Shown here piece by piece: positions 21,695 to 32,714 of a DNA stretch of 64,000 nucleotides. The notes below the pieces were generated by a model. The model saw only the letters and a list, made by a program, of their open reading frames with translations. It did no database searches and was not told the origin of the DNA. Each line of letters starts with the position of its first letter. Position 1 is the first letter of the stretch. The DNA comes from Vitrella brassicaformis. Its lineage: Eukaryota; Sar; Vitrellaceae. The DNA lies in contig CDMY01000395.1 in NCBI GenBank assembly GCA_001179505.1, forward strand, positions 124,001 through 188,000. The letters run 5' to 3'. The translations under genes and the position numbers were made by a program.

Positions 21695-24199
21695 TTACTC
21701 AGTGTCCGTCTCTCGGCCATAGAATGCGTTTGTCCTCGTGGCAACAGGGTTGTCCAAGGGCAGGTCGCACTCTGGCTGCGGAAGGTACGGCCCGCCCGAC
21801 AGCTGCTGCTCCTCACACAACAGACTGAACAGCAGCCGAGGCCCATCGCTGCCTGCGAAGGCAGCGCACTCGGCGTCGGACCACGCATACCCTACACACA
21901 GAGAGAGACATGCCACGTGTCTCTCTGTTTGTCCATCAATTGTGTTCATTTCTGTATGTGGGACGTGCCGCATCTGCTAGCTCTGAATTCGAGCCATGTC
22001 TTCAGCTTGGCTGCCCTGTCGCTGTAATCTCCAATCAGCGGATGGCAGTATCGGCTGCTGCCGCCTATCGGCCCAGGCGCACTTGGGTCCCACCAGGACT
22101 GACAATGGAATGACGGACGAGACATGGTCTATACCTACCCGCCTCGGCGTCTGTCTTACTTTGCAGCGGCACTCAGCCTTCTGTCCAAATGGGTCGGATG
22201 TGAGGCATTGAGTATCGTCATTGTTGCAACCACGACCCACCTAGCGAACACACATACAGGTACAACCATGTGCCATACGAGATGTGTCTCCGCGCTTGTC
22301 TCTCTTCATCCGTGCACCTGTTTGGATCTGGCCGCTTGTGCGCACTTGCCGTTTGTGTCCAACCATCCTTCCACACACAAAAACGGCTGTGACGAAGGCG
22401 TGCCGAGACGCAGACCGAAAAGCGGTCTGCATCTTCCTTCCGGGTCCATGTCTGACGCTTCCGCCATGTTGCAGCGGAGCGAGTGGACGCACTCGCGGTC
22501 TTCCAAACACCGCTCGCCCTGAGACAGAGACACAACCATATGGCCATGCCTAAGACTTGTCAGAGCAATCAGTCTTTTACCTCTTTGCCCAAATGAAGGC
22601 ACGAAAAGGTTGGATGACAGAACGAGTGCAGCTGCATCGCACAAATGGGTGTCCATCTCTACCACAAGCACAAGAAGGTCTCCATGGGGTCTCACCGGAT
22701 CGCAGTCAAAGTCTGTCCTGCATCGAACAGTCCATGGCAGGGGCTGACAGAGCCGATTCCTGCACTGCCGACTCCCAAACGCGCAGTCAGCGTCGGACCT
22801 ACACATTCCCAGTCCGTGGTGCATCGATCGAGCGCCAGCGTCAGCTCACTTGCAGGGCTGGTGGACTTTCCTCATGAGCATGCATCTTGGAGACACGGCT
22901 GGAGCGTGGACAATGCGGTCTTCTGACGCAGCACACAGCCGCGTGCCTGACGGGCAGCGACCAAGAGAGCTGCACATGCACAGCCAAGGCAGAGCGACAT
23001 CAGTTGTACACGCGGTTAACGAAGTAATCTTCATTGGTCTTACGTAATTGCCTGGCACTGCATTGTCTCTTGATTCTCGCAAGGCTGTACTCCCCAGCAA
23101 GGGCAGCCATAACTCGGCGCGTCGAAAGGCAGGGAGAAGAGCTCAGGTGGCCGCGGGATGCGGGTGATCGGCAGCATGACGCTTGTGGTGATGTTGCCGG
23201 GCGTGTATGCCTCATCAGACGATGGGAAAGGCCGGCGGCCGCAGGTCTTAGTCGCATCGTCCCACACACAGCCGAATGGTGCGGCGTCGCAGTCGATTTG
23301 AGTGAGGTAAGCGTCGCAGGGCAGCGCGCAAGAACCCTCTGCACACTGGATGGAGAGGTCGCAGAACTCACCCAGTCCGGCTTTCTGCGGCTGGTAACGA
23401 CGACACCTGAATGCACAGAGACAGACAAGCAAGATGAGACCGTTTGAGTGTTCCGCTTGCGTGTCTCGACCTGCACAGCGATCCGTTGAGCGTTGCGTAT
23501 CCTCCCTCTGGCAGGGCCTTCGTCAAAGCGGTAGGTGTGAGCCAGCACTCGTCACACACGCCGTCAAGCGACTCATCATCATCGTCACTACTTCCATCAC
23601 CCCCGTCAGTCGGCGGCGGGACAGGAGCAACGGTCGCGTTCTGCAAATGAGCAGAAGGCAAGCAACTTAAGTGCGCGATGCTCTGTACATTGTGTCCGTG
23701 CGTCGCTGACTGTCGCATTGCTGATCGAGTCCGCCTGCTCGAATGGTGGTGGCAGCAGAGGGCTGATGAGGAGTGTCTCGAGGTCATTGGACACGTCCAC
23801 GAACGAGAGAGTCTGCGGAGTGTACACGACCAATGACCCGTCGGCATGCACAAGGCTGCACGACTGGCGAAAGTGGTACCGACCTGTAATGCATCAGATT
23901 TGCACTGTGATGGTTTCTCTCTTCCACGCAGTGCCACAAGTACCGTCGACGTGGATGTGGCAGAAGGGCAGGCCAACAGAGCCCCTGACTCGGCACTCAG
24001 ACACTGGACAGCTCTCGAAGAATGAGTCCGGCACCGCGGGTGCAGGAGCTACGCTGCAGACACACGGAAATAAGACCGATGCCAGATCTTTCCACGTACA
24101 GCCGGGTGCGTACGGCGGGATGATGATAAGGTCGGGGATGGTGTCGTTCGAAGGTCCAGTCACATTGTCAGCTCCAGGAGCGTCAGTGGGAGCGGCCAT
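21695..24199 (-). CDS. Cysteine-rich multi-repeat protein (EB/Dickkopf-like spacing)
   Basis: About ten exons join right to left.  From MAAPTDAPGADN the chain runs through WKDLASVLFPCVC, RYHFRQSCSLVHADGSLVVY, ESLDGVCDECWLTPTAL, GEFCDLSIQCAEGSC, LGRCPSGTRLCAASED, KSDADCAFGSRQCRNRLC, GERCLEDRECVHSLRCN, CLTSDPFGQKAECRCK and a final segment with SDAECAAF. The recurring pattern C-x5-C-x4-6-C with (S)DA(D/E)C is typical of secreted disulfide modules such as EB or Dickkopf-type repeats. The chosen start lacks a signal peptide, so a true first exon may be missing. The last join (near 21880-21960) is not settled in phase. A secreted or surface role is inferred from the cysteines. Confidence 0.55.
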
Positions 24200-24207
24200 C
24201 TTTGAAT

Positions 24208-24240
24208 CGGACGAACTAATAGCAAGTTGAAGTTCGTCCG
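24208..24240. repeat. Perfect 10-bp hairpin in divergent promoter
   Basis: CGGACGAACT (24208-24217) and AGTTCGTCCG (24231-24240) pair perfectly around a 13-nt loop. It lies 9 bp from the cysteine-rich gene's start and 119 bp from the kinase start, so it could be a 5' UTR structure or a binding site. Confidence 0.6.
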
Positions 24241-24358
24241 TTTTAAGACGGGGGGCGTCTTCCCCGAGGCCCCACCTCCCACCCAACGATCCGCCGAAAC
24301 TTGAAGAAGTTCACGTTCCTCACGCATCCCTTCTTCTACAACGATCCCCGTCTGCACG

Positions 24359-26036
24359 ATGTTGAAGGCGTTGAGCAGCCTCCTCCCGTCCGGTGACGAA
24401 GGCCCCCAGCTACCACGAAAGGAACTGCTGGAGAAGTATTTGAAGGACAGTCGCTATGGTGACAAGCTCAAGCGCCTAATGAGCATCAAGGTCCTGTACC
24501 CCAACAACTTGATGGCAAAACACTTCGATTTCGGATACTTCGATGGCCTCAGCGACAGCATGAAAGGCAGTCTGCTGACGGTGTGCAACAGCGGCATCGA
24601 GAACGAGGACTCGGGCATGGGATGCTACGCAATGCAGGTCAGCTGACCAGAGGCAAGGCATCACACAACGAGGGTGTGGTGGGCCAATGCTTTGTTCCGA
24701 TATTGCAGCCGGAGGATTACGACCGGTTCAAGCCCTTCTTCTCCAAGGTGATCGCCGATTACCACCGAGTGCCGGAGGGCAAGGTGCACATCAACGACTG
24801 GAGCCTGGCTGGCGTACGGGGCATTCCTGCGGGCGGCAAGCTGGATCTGTCGCTGCTCGGCCTGCCCCCTTTGTCGATGCGCGTCAGAGTGGGCCGCAAC
24901 CTGGCGGACTTCCCATTGCCAGGCGCCATGACCAAACAGGACCGCCTCAACATGGAGACCAAGATGTGCCAGGCCTTTGCCAAGCTCATCGCCATGAGCC
25001 AATACGGCGGCCGATACCACTCGCTGACGCCGGGACATAAAGACCACATCTCGTAAGCAGCACATTGAGCCAGTAGCCACACAATTGGGGCCATCAGTCT
25101 GCTGTGTGCAGTGATGCTGAGTATCAGAATCTCGTCAAGTCGCATCTGATGTTCAAGAACATGGCTGACGACCCCTATTTGGCCACGGCGGGCATCAGCA
25201 GCGACTGGCCCCACGGCCGAGGATGCTATGTCAGTGCCGACAAGGGCTTCATCATTTGGGTGCGGTGCGACTAACAAAGACGGGAGCTGACTGACATGTG
25301 CGGTGTGCTCATTCATGTCTCTGTGCCTCTCTGTTTAGGTTGGGGAGGAGGATCACCTGCGCATCATGTGTATGAAGACGGGGACCCTTCTCAATGAAGT
25401 GTTTGATCGCCTCAAGGCTGCACTGGACGTCGTCGAGTCCATCCCCGGCCTCCAGTTCGCCAAGTCGCCAACATTCGGATACGTCACATCATGCCCAACC
25501 AACCTCGGTGAGCCGACACACGAAAGGTCAACAATAATCGGCAGTCTGCATGGCCCTCACGCGACTGTGTGCCATTTCGCAGGCACTGGGATGCGCGCGT
25601 CTGTTCATCTGAAGGTGCCCAACCTGACGGCCGATGGCACCGACAAGAAGGCCAAGGCCGTCTGCAAACCGTTGGGCCTCTCCGTCAGGGGAATGGGCGG
25701 AGAACACACACCAAGTGAGTGCGCATGCACATGTCTCTGGCTCTCTGTCGCATACACACTGTGTCTCTACCTGTTATGTGTGTCTCAGTTGGGGCTGACG
25801 GCACGGTCGACATATCGCCGTCAGCCCGGTTCTGCATCAAAGAAGCCGAGATCATCGTCGCCCTCTACAAGGGCATCAAGCTCTTGAAAGAGAGGGAGGA
25901 AGGCAAGGGCGACAATCCCTTGTGCGGCCTCGTCAATGCCGCCAAGGAGAACCCTGCTGCTGCTGTGGCGGGCGTGTGTGTGGGTGCGCTGGTCACTGGT
26001 CTGGTCATCACGCGGCTGGGCAGAGCCAAGAAATGA
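24359..26036 (+). CDS. Phosphagen (arginine-type) kinase with C-terminal membrane tail
   Basis: Six exons (24359-24637, 24709-25052, 25112-25259, 25339-25507, 25583-25714, 25789-26036) sum to 1320 nt, 439 residues. Family landmarks are in order: RVRVGRNLADFPLPGAM, SSDWPHGRGCYV, VGEEDHLRIM with the catalytic Glu, and CPTNLGTGMRASVH with the active-site Cys. These enzymes move phosphate between ATP and a guanidino compound. CPTNLGT is the arginine-kinase form of the signature, so arginine is the likeliest substrate. Usual length is about 355; here about 60 extra residues end in a hydrophobic helix (AAAVAGVCVGALVTGLVI) and a short basic tail, RLGRAKK. That is the layout of a tail-anchored protein, placing the kinase domain on the cytosolic face of an organelle membrane (inference). 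Confidence 0.9.
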
Positions 26037-26330
26037 ATCGAGATGACCAGGCGTAGGTATTAGCAGTGATCCTGTCTGTTTGTCTGGCAATGGAGCGACG
26101 GCCTTGCTGATTTGGCAATGGAGCAAGGAAGCAGTGGCATTGGTTGCTTGATATCGATGTTGTTTGCGTATCTCCCTCGATGAATGCGACAAAACAGAAG
26201 GGGGATGACTGCCGGTGCCAGCGAATTTTCAGTCAATATCACAGCGATGATGATGGATCCACCATTCGAAATTCGTGAATGAGTCTGCAGTCCATGCACA
26301 CGTGTGTCGCCCTCCCCATCCCTGCGCCAC

Positions 26331-26392
26331 AGCCAGCCAGCCAGGCAGCCAGCCAGCCAGGCAGCCAGCCAATCAGTCAGTCAGTCAGTCAG
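26331..26392. repeat. AGCC/GGCAGCC then CAGT tandem repeat
   Basis: Units of CAGC, CAGG and then CAGT follow one another with little variation. It is a simple microsatellite. Confidence 0.85.
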
Positions 26393-26937
26393 CTGTTTCA
26401 TGTCCGCTACTATGGATTGCAGGCCCCCTCGTCTTTCGAAGGGGCACATGCATATGGTCATTGTCAACAGATCCACACACACAACATACACACGCAACAT
26501 ACACAGCACGCACAATAAACCGAGCCTGCCCGTCTGCACATGCACCCCTGCAGCGCAACCTGGACAGAGCCCGATGAATGAATTGACTGACCTCGCTGTG
26601 CCCATACTGACCCCCCTCCGGCAAAAAGACAGACGTACGAGGGGCGGGGGCACATGTCAGAGAGGGGGAGGGAGAGGAGGGAGGAGAGAGGAGAGGGGAG
26701 AGAGGAGTGGGCAGCACATCACAGACATTGCTGCACACGTCATGTGTGTGATCCTACGACAGTGGGTGGAGTGACAAGCACAATGGGTAGTCAGTCGGTG
26801 GTCATGGAACCGTAAGGTGATGATAAACAAGACGGTCGGTCAACGAGAAAGCCACACGTGTGCGTGTCTGTCCCACAGATGGATGGATGCAACGCGTGTG
26901 TGCATGTACTCGCGTACGTATGTACAGCCACCCCTCT

Positions 26938-27000
26938 GTGTACACATACACATATACACATACACACATATACATATACACATACATACATACACACACA
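26938..27000. repeat. ATACAC-type microsatellite
   Basis: Repeats of ATACACAT/ATATACAC form a purine-pyrimidine alternating run in intergenic sequence. Confidence 0.85.
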
Positions 27001-27588
27001 GAAGCGCCGTTTGTGTGCGCACGTCCGTCGGTAAGAGCAGTCGAGTGGAATGCTCTGGCTATGTGTGTGGGTCGATGGACGCGCGATGGGTTAAAACAGA
27101 AAAGCGCATAGGAAGCATCGACCGCCTTCACTGTCTTGTTATGGTCTTGGTGAATTACAGCGGAGAAACAGAGCATCCAGCGCATAGGCAGCATAGCATC
27201 CGACGTTCTCTCTCTTGCTTGCTTACGATCGCGAGCGTCTCAGTACATGTGCGATCAGAATACGGTGCGCGACACATCCAAGACAGAGCGTCCCCTTCTC
27301 CCACCGTAAGATGAACCATTACAGGCGCGGCACCTGCAGATGGCCGGCCACCTGTACTGTACACCTCTGCCTGCACACGCACAGAAAATGCCATTAATTG
27401 CTCAACAACACCCCCACCCTCTCACCCCCCCAAAACGGATCAAAATTAAAACATTGACATCCATCAACACTATAAACAGCATACATGCAGCCAGCCACCC
27501 TGTTTACACACACACACACACACAGACGCACTGAAAGAGGAAAAGCTACCCGGCCCGGCCAGCACCCGATCGACCCCAGTCAGTCAGT

Positions 27589-30391
27589 CTACGCGTGTGT
27601 GGGCTTCACGGGCGGTAGCTCTGTCTGCGAGTAGGGGTTGGCCGCCGCATGGGTGATGTCATAGTCGACCGTCTTGCCGTCCTTACGGGGCGTCTCGACG
27701 TCGTCCTCGTGTTGGCGATAAAACGACTTCTTGCCGAACACGTTGCGCGCCTGCTTCTCGTCCATGTCCTGGGCAGCCGACCGCCGGCAGTGCCGCGCGC
27801 ACATGCACATGGTGAGCCCTCCACAAAGCAAGATGATGATGGGGATCATGACGACCAGCACCCACTCGCTCGTCGCGATGTGGCGGGGCGAGTCGGGGCA
27901 GGACAGCGCCGCCGGGCCGCCTGCTGGGGCGCCACTCGACGTCGCGACAATCGCCTTAGGATCACGCGCATCTGAATCGACAGCCAAAGAAAGGACATAT
28001 ATGCGACGCTTGTGTGTTTGTTTCGGGGGCGGGGCTCTTGGTTAATTACCAGGTTGCGGGGCGAGGCTGCATGGCTCTGCGTTGCAGCGCATGAAGCGCA
28101 TGAGCGCCGGGCACGCGGCGCCGCCGTTGATCTCTCGCCGGATAATGTGACGCACCTGCTGCATACGCCCACCTGACCAGATAGATACACCACACCCAAC
28201 ACGCAAATCAAATCCATCCGCTGTCACCAGAATGAAGTCTTCTCTCCCATATGGTACGTACCGTCTCCGCCACAGGTCTCCTGGGTGCACTCCTCAATAG
28301 TTCGCCATGGCGTGACCAGGCAGTCGGAGGAGAAGTCCATCCGGATGTTGCGGCCGTCCTTGACGTACGTCTTGAAGAAGTCGCTCTCCTTGAAGCTGCT
28401 GTGGTCTGCCTCGACCTGGCATGGCAACCCACACATAGCCACACCACACACCACACACACGTGTGTGTGATGGATGGATGGATGGATGGATGGCCTGTGT
28501 GCCTGCGCACCTGTTCGTTGAAGGCTTGAAGCACCTCCTCTGGCGCAGGGGCGGTTTGAGAATCGCCGTCGGTCTGCAGGTTGGCAGGGCCCACTGCCAC
28601 ATTGGCGATGTAGGAGCTGCCCTTACGCCCAACACGAGCTGCCGCCACACGGTCCACACTCACTCCTGGTGGACAACCAACACACACACACAGCATACGG
28701 GAGTGTGGTTCGTGTCAAGATGATCTGTGTTTGCGTATTGGCTGACCGGTGCTCTCGGCCAGCACGTCTCTGAGTTGTGAGAGGAATTCGGTCTGCTGGC
28801 GCTCGTCCTCCTCTGAGAGCTCTTCCTTAGATATCTTGAGCTTCACAACACCCGTCACCGTCTGACGCGCCCTGCACACACACACACACACACCCAAGAC
28901 ACACACAACACAACACACACATGAGGGGCGACCGTGTGTGTGTGTGTGTTGGAGCACAGGGGCGCTCACTGAATGTGCTGCTTGTCGTTGAGGAAGGTGT
29001 CATCGAAAGCGATCCAGTCGACATAGACTTCTTCCTCCTTGCCGCCCATCGAGTACCACATCTCCGCCGCGCACACGCGGAAGCCGCTCTCGCTGATCTG
29101 CTCGACCCACGTGGTTATGGCCCTGGCCTCATGCATGTCGCCGTCGCCCTCGGTTATGGCCATGGCCTCCTTGTCGCTGCCATTGTGGCCCGCCGAGGCC
29201 AGCACGTGTGGCACCGTCAGGAAGCGCTGAGCGAACATGATGTCGGTGCAGCCGTTCTTGTTAAAGGCCGACTTGTCCTTGCTGCCGCCGCGAACACTGC
29301 GGGAGCGGTGGTTGTCCTGGTTGAGGGAGATCTTGTCTGAGCCCGCCTGGGAGCCGGGGGGGCCCTCTGAGGGCTCGAGTGCCATCCAGTTGACGTGCAC
29401 GGGGTAGTGGCCAGTGTCGCCGAACACCGGCGCGTCACCCACACACACCTGCGCAACACAGACAGACAGACAGACAGACAAGAAAAAGACCAGTCCGCAC
29501 ACACAAGGATTGACGCGTTGCGTTCTGTGTCTGTGTGTGGTCTCCTTCATCCGTACCAGCGCCTGATCCTTGAAGACGGCCTCCGCCCAGGCACTGTCCG
29601 AGTGGTTGAAGGGGTTCTTGCCCACTGGCAGATGCTCAACCGAGGGGAAGAACAAAGGCGCGGTATGGAAGGCCGGCTCGAATTTGACCCACTCGCAGTG
29701 CTGCCCCTGGAAGGTCCGCTTCTTCGGGTCAGAGGGGAACCGAGTGCGGCCCCCCTGCGCGCCAGCGAAGGGTGAGTCGCCCTCGAAGGCGATGTAGTCG
29801 ACGTGCAGGTTGTCGTGGATGTGGTGTTCGCCAGGGCGGACGTGTGTGGTGTTGTCGTTGATGCAGACGTCGAAGCGGCCAGTGGGGTTGGTCGACCAGT
29901 CGATGTCGAACCACGCACTGCTCGCGTCTGCACATCGTTTATCACACACACATGGCGTCTGTGTCTGTCTGTGTGGTGTCTGCTCGGTGGTGTGTGTGGC
30001 TTGGCTTGGCTTGGGTGGCTGACCATGGTCCGACGGCCGTGTGGCGCTTTTGCCGAAGTGCGTGGTGGTGAATACGATCTTGACCCGGTCCACCTGGTCC
30101 TGGAAGGCCTGCTCGAAATTCACCCTGGCGCACATGATGCCGCTCTTCTTGTAGTAGGTCGGAGCAAACGGCTCGCCAGACGTCACCGTGCCCGTCACGT
30201 TGTGCCGCCCTGCAAGCAGCAGCAAACAAACAAACAACAAACACAACGAACCATCACCACCCGTTGCAAAGCCCCTCCCTCCCCGCCTCCCAGTGAGTGT
30301 CAGCACCATATCTGATGTCGTTAAGTGCGGCTTCGACGGCCGCCGCAGAGAAAAGCACAAGGGCGGCTCGTGCGAGGGACAGCACCACCAT
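27589..30391 (-). CDS. H-type lectin / TSP1 type I transmembrane adhesin
   Basis: Nine exons (30391-30307, 30209-30024, 29927-29557, 29448-28970, 28871-28747, 28665-28511, 28415-28262, 28172-28050, 27971-27589) sum to 2061 nt, 686 residues, all in phase. A signal peptide (MVVLSLARAALVLFSAAA) leads two or three H-type-lectin-like beta units: VNFEQAFQDQVDRVKIVF ... HVDYIAFEGD, WVKFEPAFHTAP ... VNWMALEP, and DIMFAQRFLTVPHVLAS ... VYVDWIAFDD. A mixed alpha/beta segment of about 100 residues follows, SEA-like in outline. A thrombospondin type 1 repeat comes next (PWRTIEECTQETCGGDGG, then CPALMRFMRCNAEPC). One membrane helix (WVLVVMIPIIILLCGGLTM) precedes a charged tail of about 70 residues. In Apicomplexa, TSP1 membrane proteins are secreted adhesins for motility and invasion. 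A surface or extrusome adhesin role is inferred. Confidence 0.8.
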
Positions 30392-30670
30392 CTGAGCAGC
30401 CACGAAGGGAGATATGGCCGTTCTCTTTGCAGGCACCGAGTGAGGAAGGGCAGTGTAAGGCACCGTAGGACACGGAGCCGCTAGATGGCACCGCCGAGGC
30501 TTAGGTGGTCTGCTGACGAGCGTGACGTCTAATGAAAGTCACCGAGCGTCAACGCCGACATGCCGTTACGCCCATCAGGGTTTAGGGTTGTGATCCTCCA
30601 ACCTAACCTTAGGGTGCTGTGCTGTAAAACCGCTGCCCAACTCTTCACCAGTTGTGAGCGGCCAATGTGA

Positions 30671-32714
30671 ATGATGGCAGGGTCAATGATGGCAGGCACG
30701 GCGCTGCACATTTGCAGCTTCCTGCTGGCCCTGTTTGACGACGTTTTCTCCTGGGTGCTCTGGTTGCTGGGGAAGATAGTGCCCACAGCACAGCTGATGC
30801 ACGGTACGGAAGAGGGAGCGGTGAACGTCCCAGGCTCACACCTCGGCTGTGTGCTCTGCTATGTGCGCTCTCTGTGTAACATGGTGTGTGCAGAGGGTGT
30901 TGGTTGCGAGAGGAGCTTCGAGGCCTGTCGGTCACTGGCCCTCTCGTCGTGCGACACCGAGCACCAGCAGATCCACGTCCAATACTCCAGAATCCACCCC
31001 GTCGACGCAACACTCTTCTCGCTCGGGTCTCCACACCCAATACGGGTTCACGAGGGCACCTTCATCAGCCCCGGTGCGGCGTTCCTGCCGCGCGAGAGCC
31101 AGTCGTGCGTTTTCCAGTTCGTCCATTTCGGTGATGACGATGAGGGCATGGCGCCGCCACTCTCCGCTGCGGCGCTCCCCATCACCCAGGCAGACAGGGA
31201 GCTGCTCAAGGGGGTGGTGGTTCTGCTGCCGGGCACTGGCGAGTGCATCTTTCCGCCCCAGAGGATAGCTGTGGCCCACCAGCTGCTGCGCCGGCACCAC
31301 ATTGCGAGTGTGATAGTGATGCCCGCCTTTTACGAGAGGCGGAAGCCGGCCGGGCAGTGGGGGCCGTTCATCTCCACTGTGGCGGGGTGGAAGCTTCAGG
31401 TAACTAACGATTTTTATGTGGCATCACACAGGAAGCATCTACTACCGTCATGTTGACTGACGTTATGTGTGCTTTCTGTCTCCCTATCTGTCTGTCAGTT
31501 GCTGTCGTCAACAATGGAGCTCATATCGCTGCACGACCACCTCTCCCGGCAACTCGCCCGCCACCCCACCGCACACACAGTCCCCATCGGACTCGGCGGC
31601 TTCTCGGCAGGCGGCTCCCTCGCCATGTGGGCGGCTTCCATGATCGACGGCAACATCGCAGTCATCCCCATGGCGGCCCCCCACACCATGATGCAGGCCA
31701 TGGACGGGGGCAGCGTCCTGCGACGAGTGGTGCCGCTGCAGCTCATCATGCGGCATGCGTGGGCACGGCACGGCCCCCTGCTGACCGACTATTTCCTGCA
31801 GAAGGAGACAGAGCTCTTCTCCGTCACATCCTTCCACAAGATGCGGAGGCGGCGGGAGGATGTGGGCGGCGGCAGGGGCCATCATCAGCATCGCGTGGTG
31901 GTGTGCGTGGAGGCCATGCATGATCGCATGATCCCGGCCTGCAAGGCCCGGCTGCCCCTCGACAGGCGGGCCATTCTCGGTGAGTCAGACGTGTGGATAG
32001 ACCACACCATCCCCGGCGGCCACCTGACAGCAGCCCTCACGCGCACCTTCTCATTCGTCCCGGCCATCAGCCGCGCATTCGCACAATTGCGGGAGCGGCT
32101 CGACAACGACCACCGCCTCCCACGCCCACACCCACCACACCCACACCCACTCCCACTCACACACCAGCCCATCGTCACGGACCTGTCGTGGGGCCTTCCC
32201 GAGGCGGCCAAAGACGACTTGCGGCGCGTCAGCAGTGACGTGACGACGGACGAGGGGTCGGTGGCGTCAGGGGGGTCGTGTGGGGGCGACGACATCGACT
32301 GGAGTTCGGTGCACGAGAGCAGCGAGGGGGACATCACCGTAGGCACAAGGATGCGGCAGATCCATCGGGCGTGCTCCTTGCCGTCCTTTGCGGGGGTGCT
32401 GGAGGCACCGACCATGAGGCACTGCCAACAGGTGAGCAGACCTCAGCTGGTAGCTACCTGCAGGAAGTGCCTGAACCCACTTTGTTTTGAACGTTCGGTG
32501 GATGCAGGCTGAGAGTGATGTGTCTTCGCCGCTTGGCAGTGCGTCGGTGGTATCGCGGTGTGATGGCGATGATGCGATCGGCGGTTGGGTGCTGGTGGAC
32601 AGGGAGAGGGAGAGGGAGGGGGAGAGGCAGAGGAAGCGTAGGCGCGGCCGTTTTGACATGTCTGCGGCGGTGGCGCATGACGTCCGTGTGCATGCCATGC
32701 TCTTCCCGTTTTGA
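30671..32714 (+). CDS. ABHD18-like alpha/beta hydrolase
   Basis: Four exons (30671-30803, 30894-31399, 31499-32431, 32508-32714) sum to 1779 nt, 592 residues. The N-terminus has a hydrophobic stretch (LHICSFLLALFDDVFSWVLW). The hydrolase core shows VVLLPGTGECIFPPQR, VIVMPAFYERRKPAGQ, the nucleophile elbow GFSAGGSLA, an acidic strand, EAMHDRMIP, and the catalytic-His motif IPGGH. Order and spacing match the DUF2048/ABHD18 family, whose members have GTGDHxxxRR and YYGxRKP in the same places. The C-terminal third is His/Pro-rich, then acidic and charged, with no fold recognised. Substrate is unknown. Several in-frame ATGs at the start leave the exact first residue open. Confidence 0.8.

Larger units (their letters stand above)
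26037..27588. other. Intergenic stretch with microsatellites
   Basis: No gene is supported between convergent genes. It contains AGCC/GGCA repeats at 26331-26392, GGGAG-rich sequence near 26650-26710 and an ATACAC-type repeat at 26938-27000. Confidence 0.55.

Noticed and set aside
30307-30309. ATG at 30309 as the start of the lectin/TSP1 adhesin.
   Set aside because: The start at 30391 gives a standard signal peptide and joins in phase at a GT donor at 30306, whereas the other start reads through the intron.
30570-30620. TTTAGGG-like sequence resembling plant/algal telomere repeats.
   Set aside because: Only single scattered units occur, not a tandem array.
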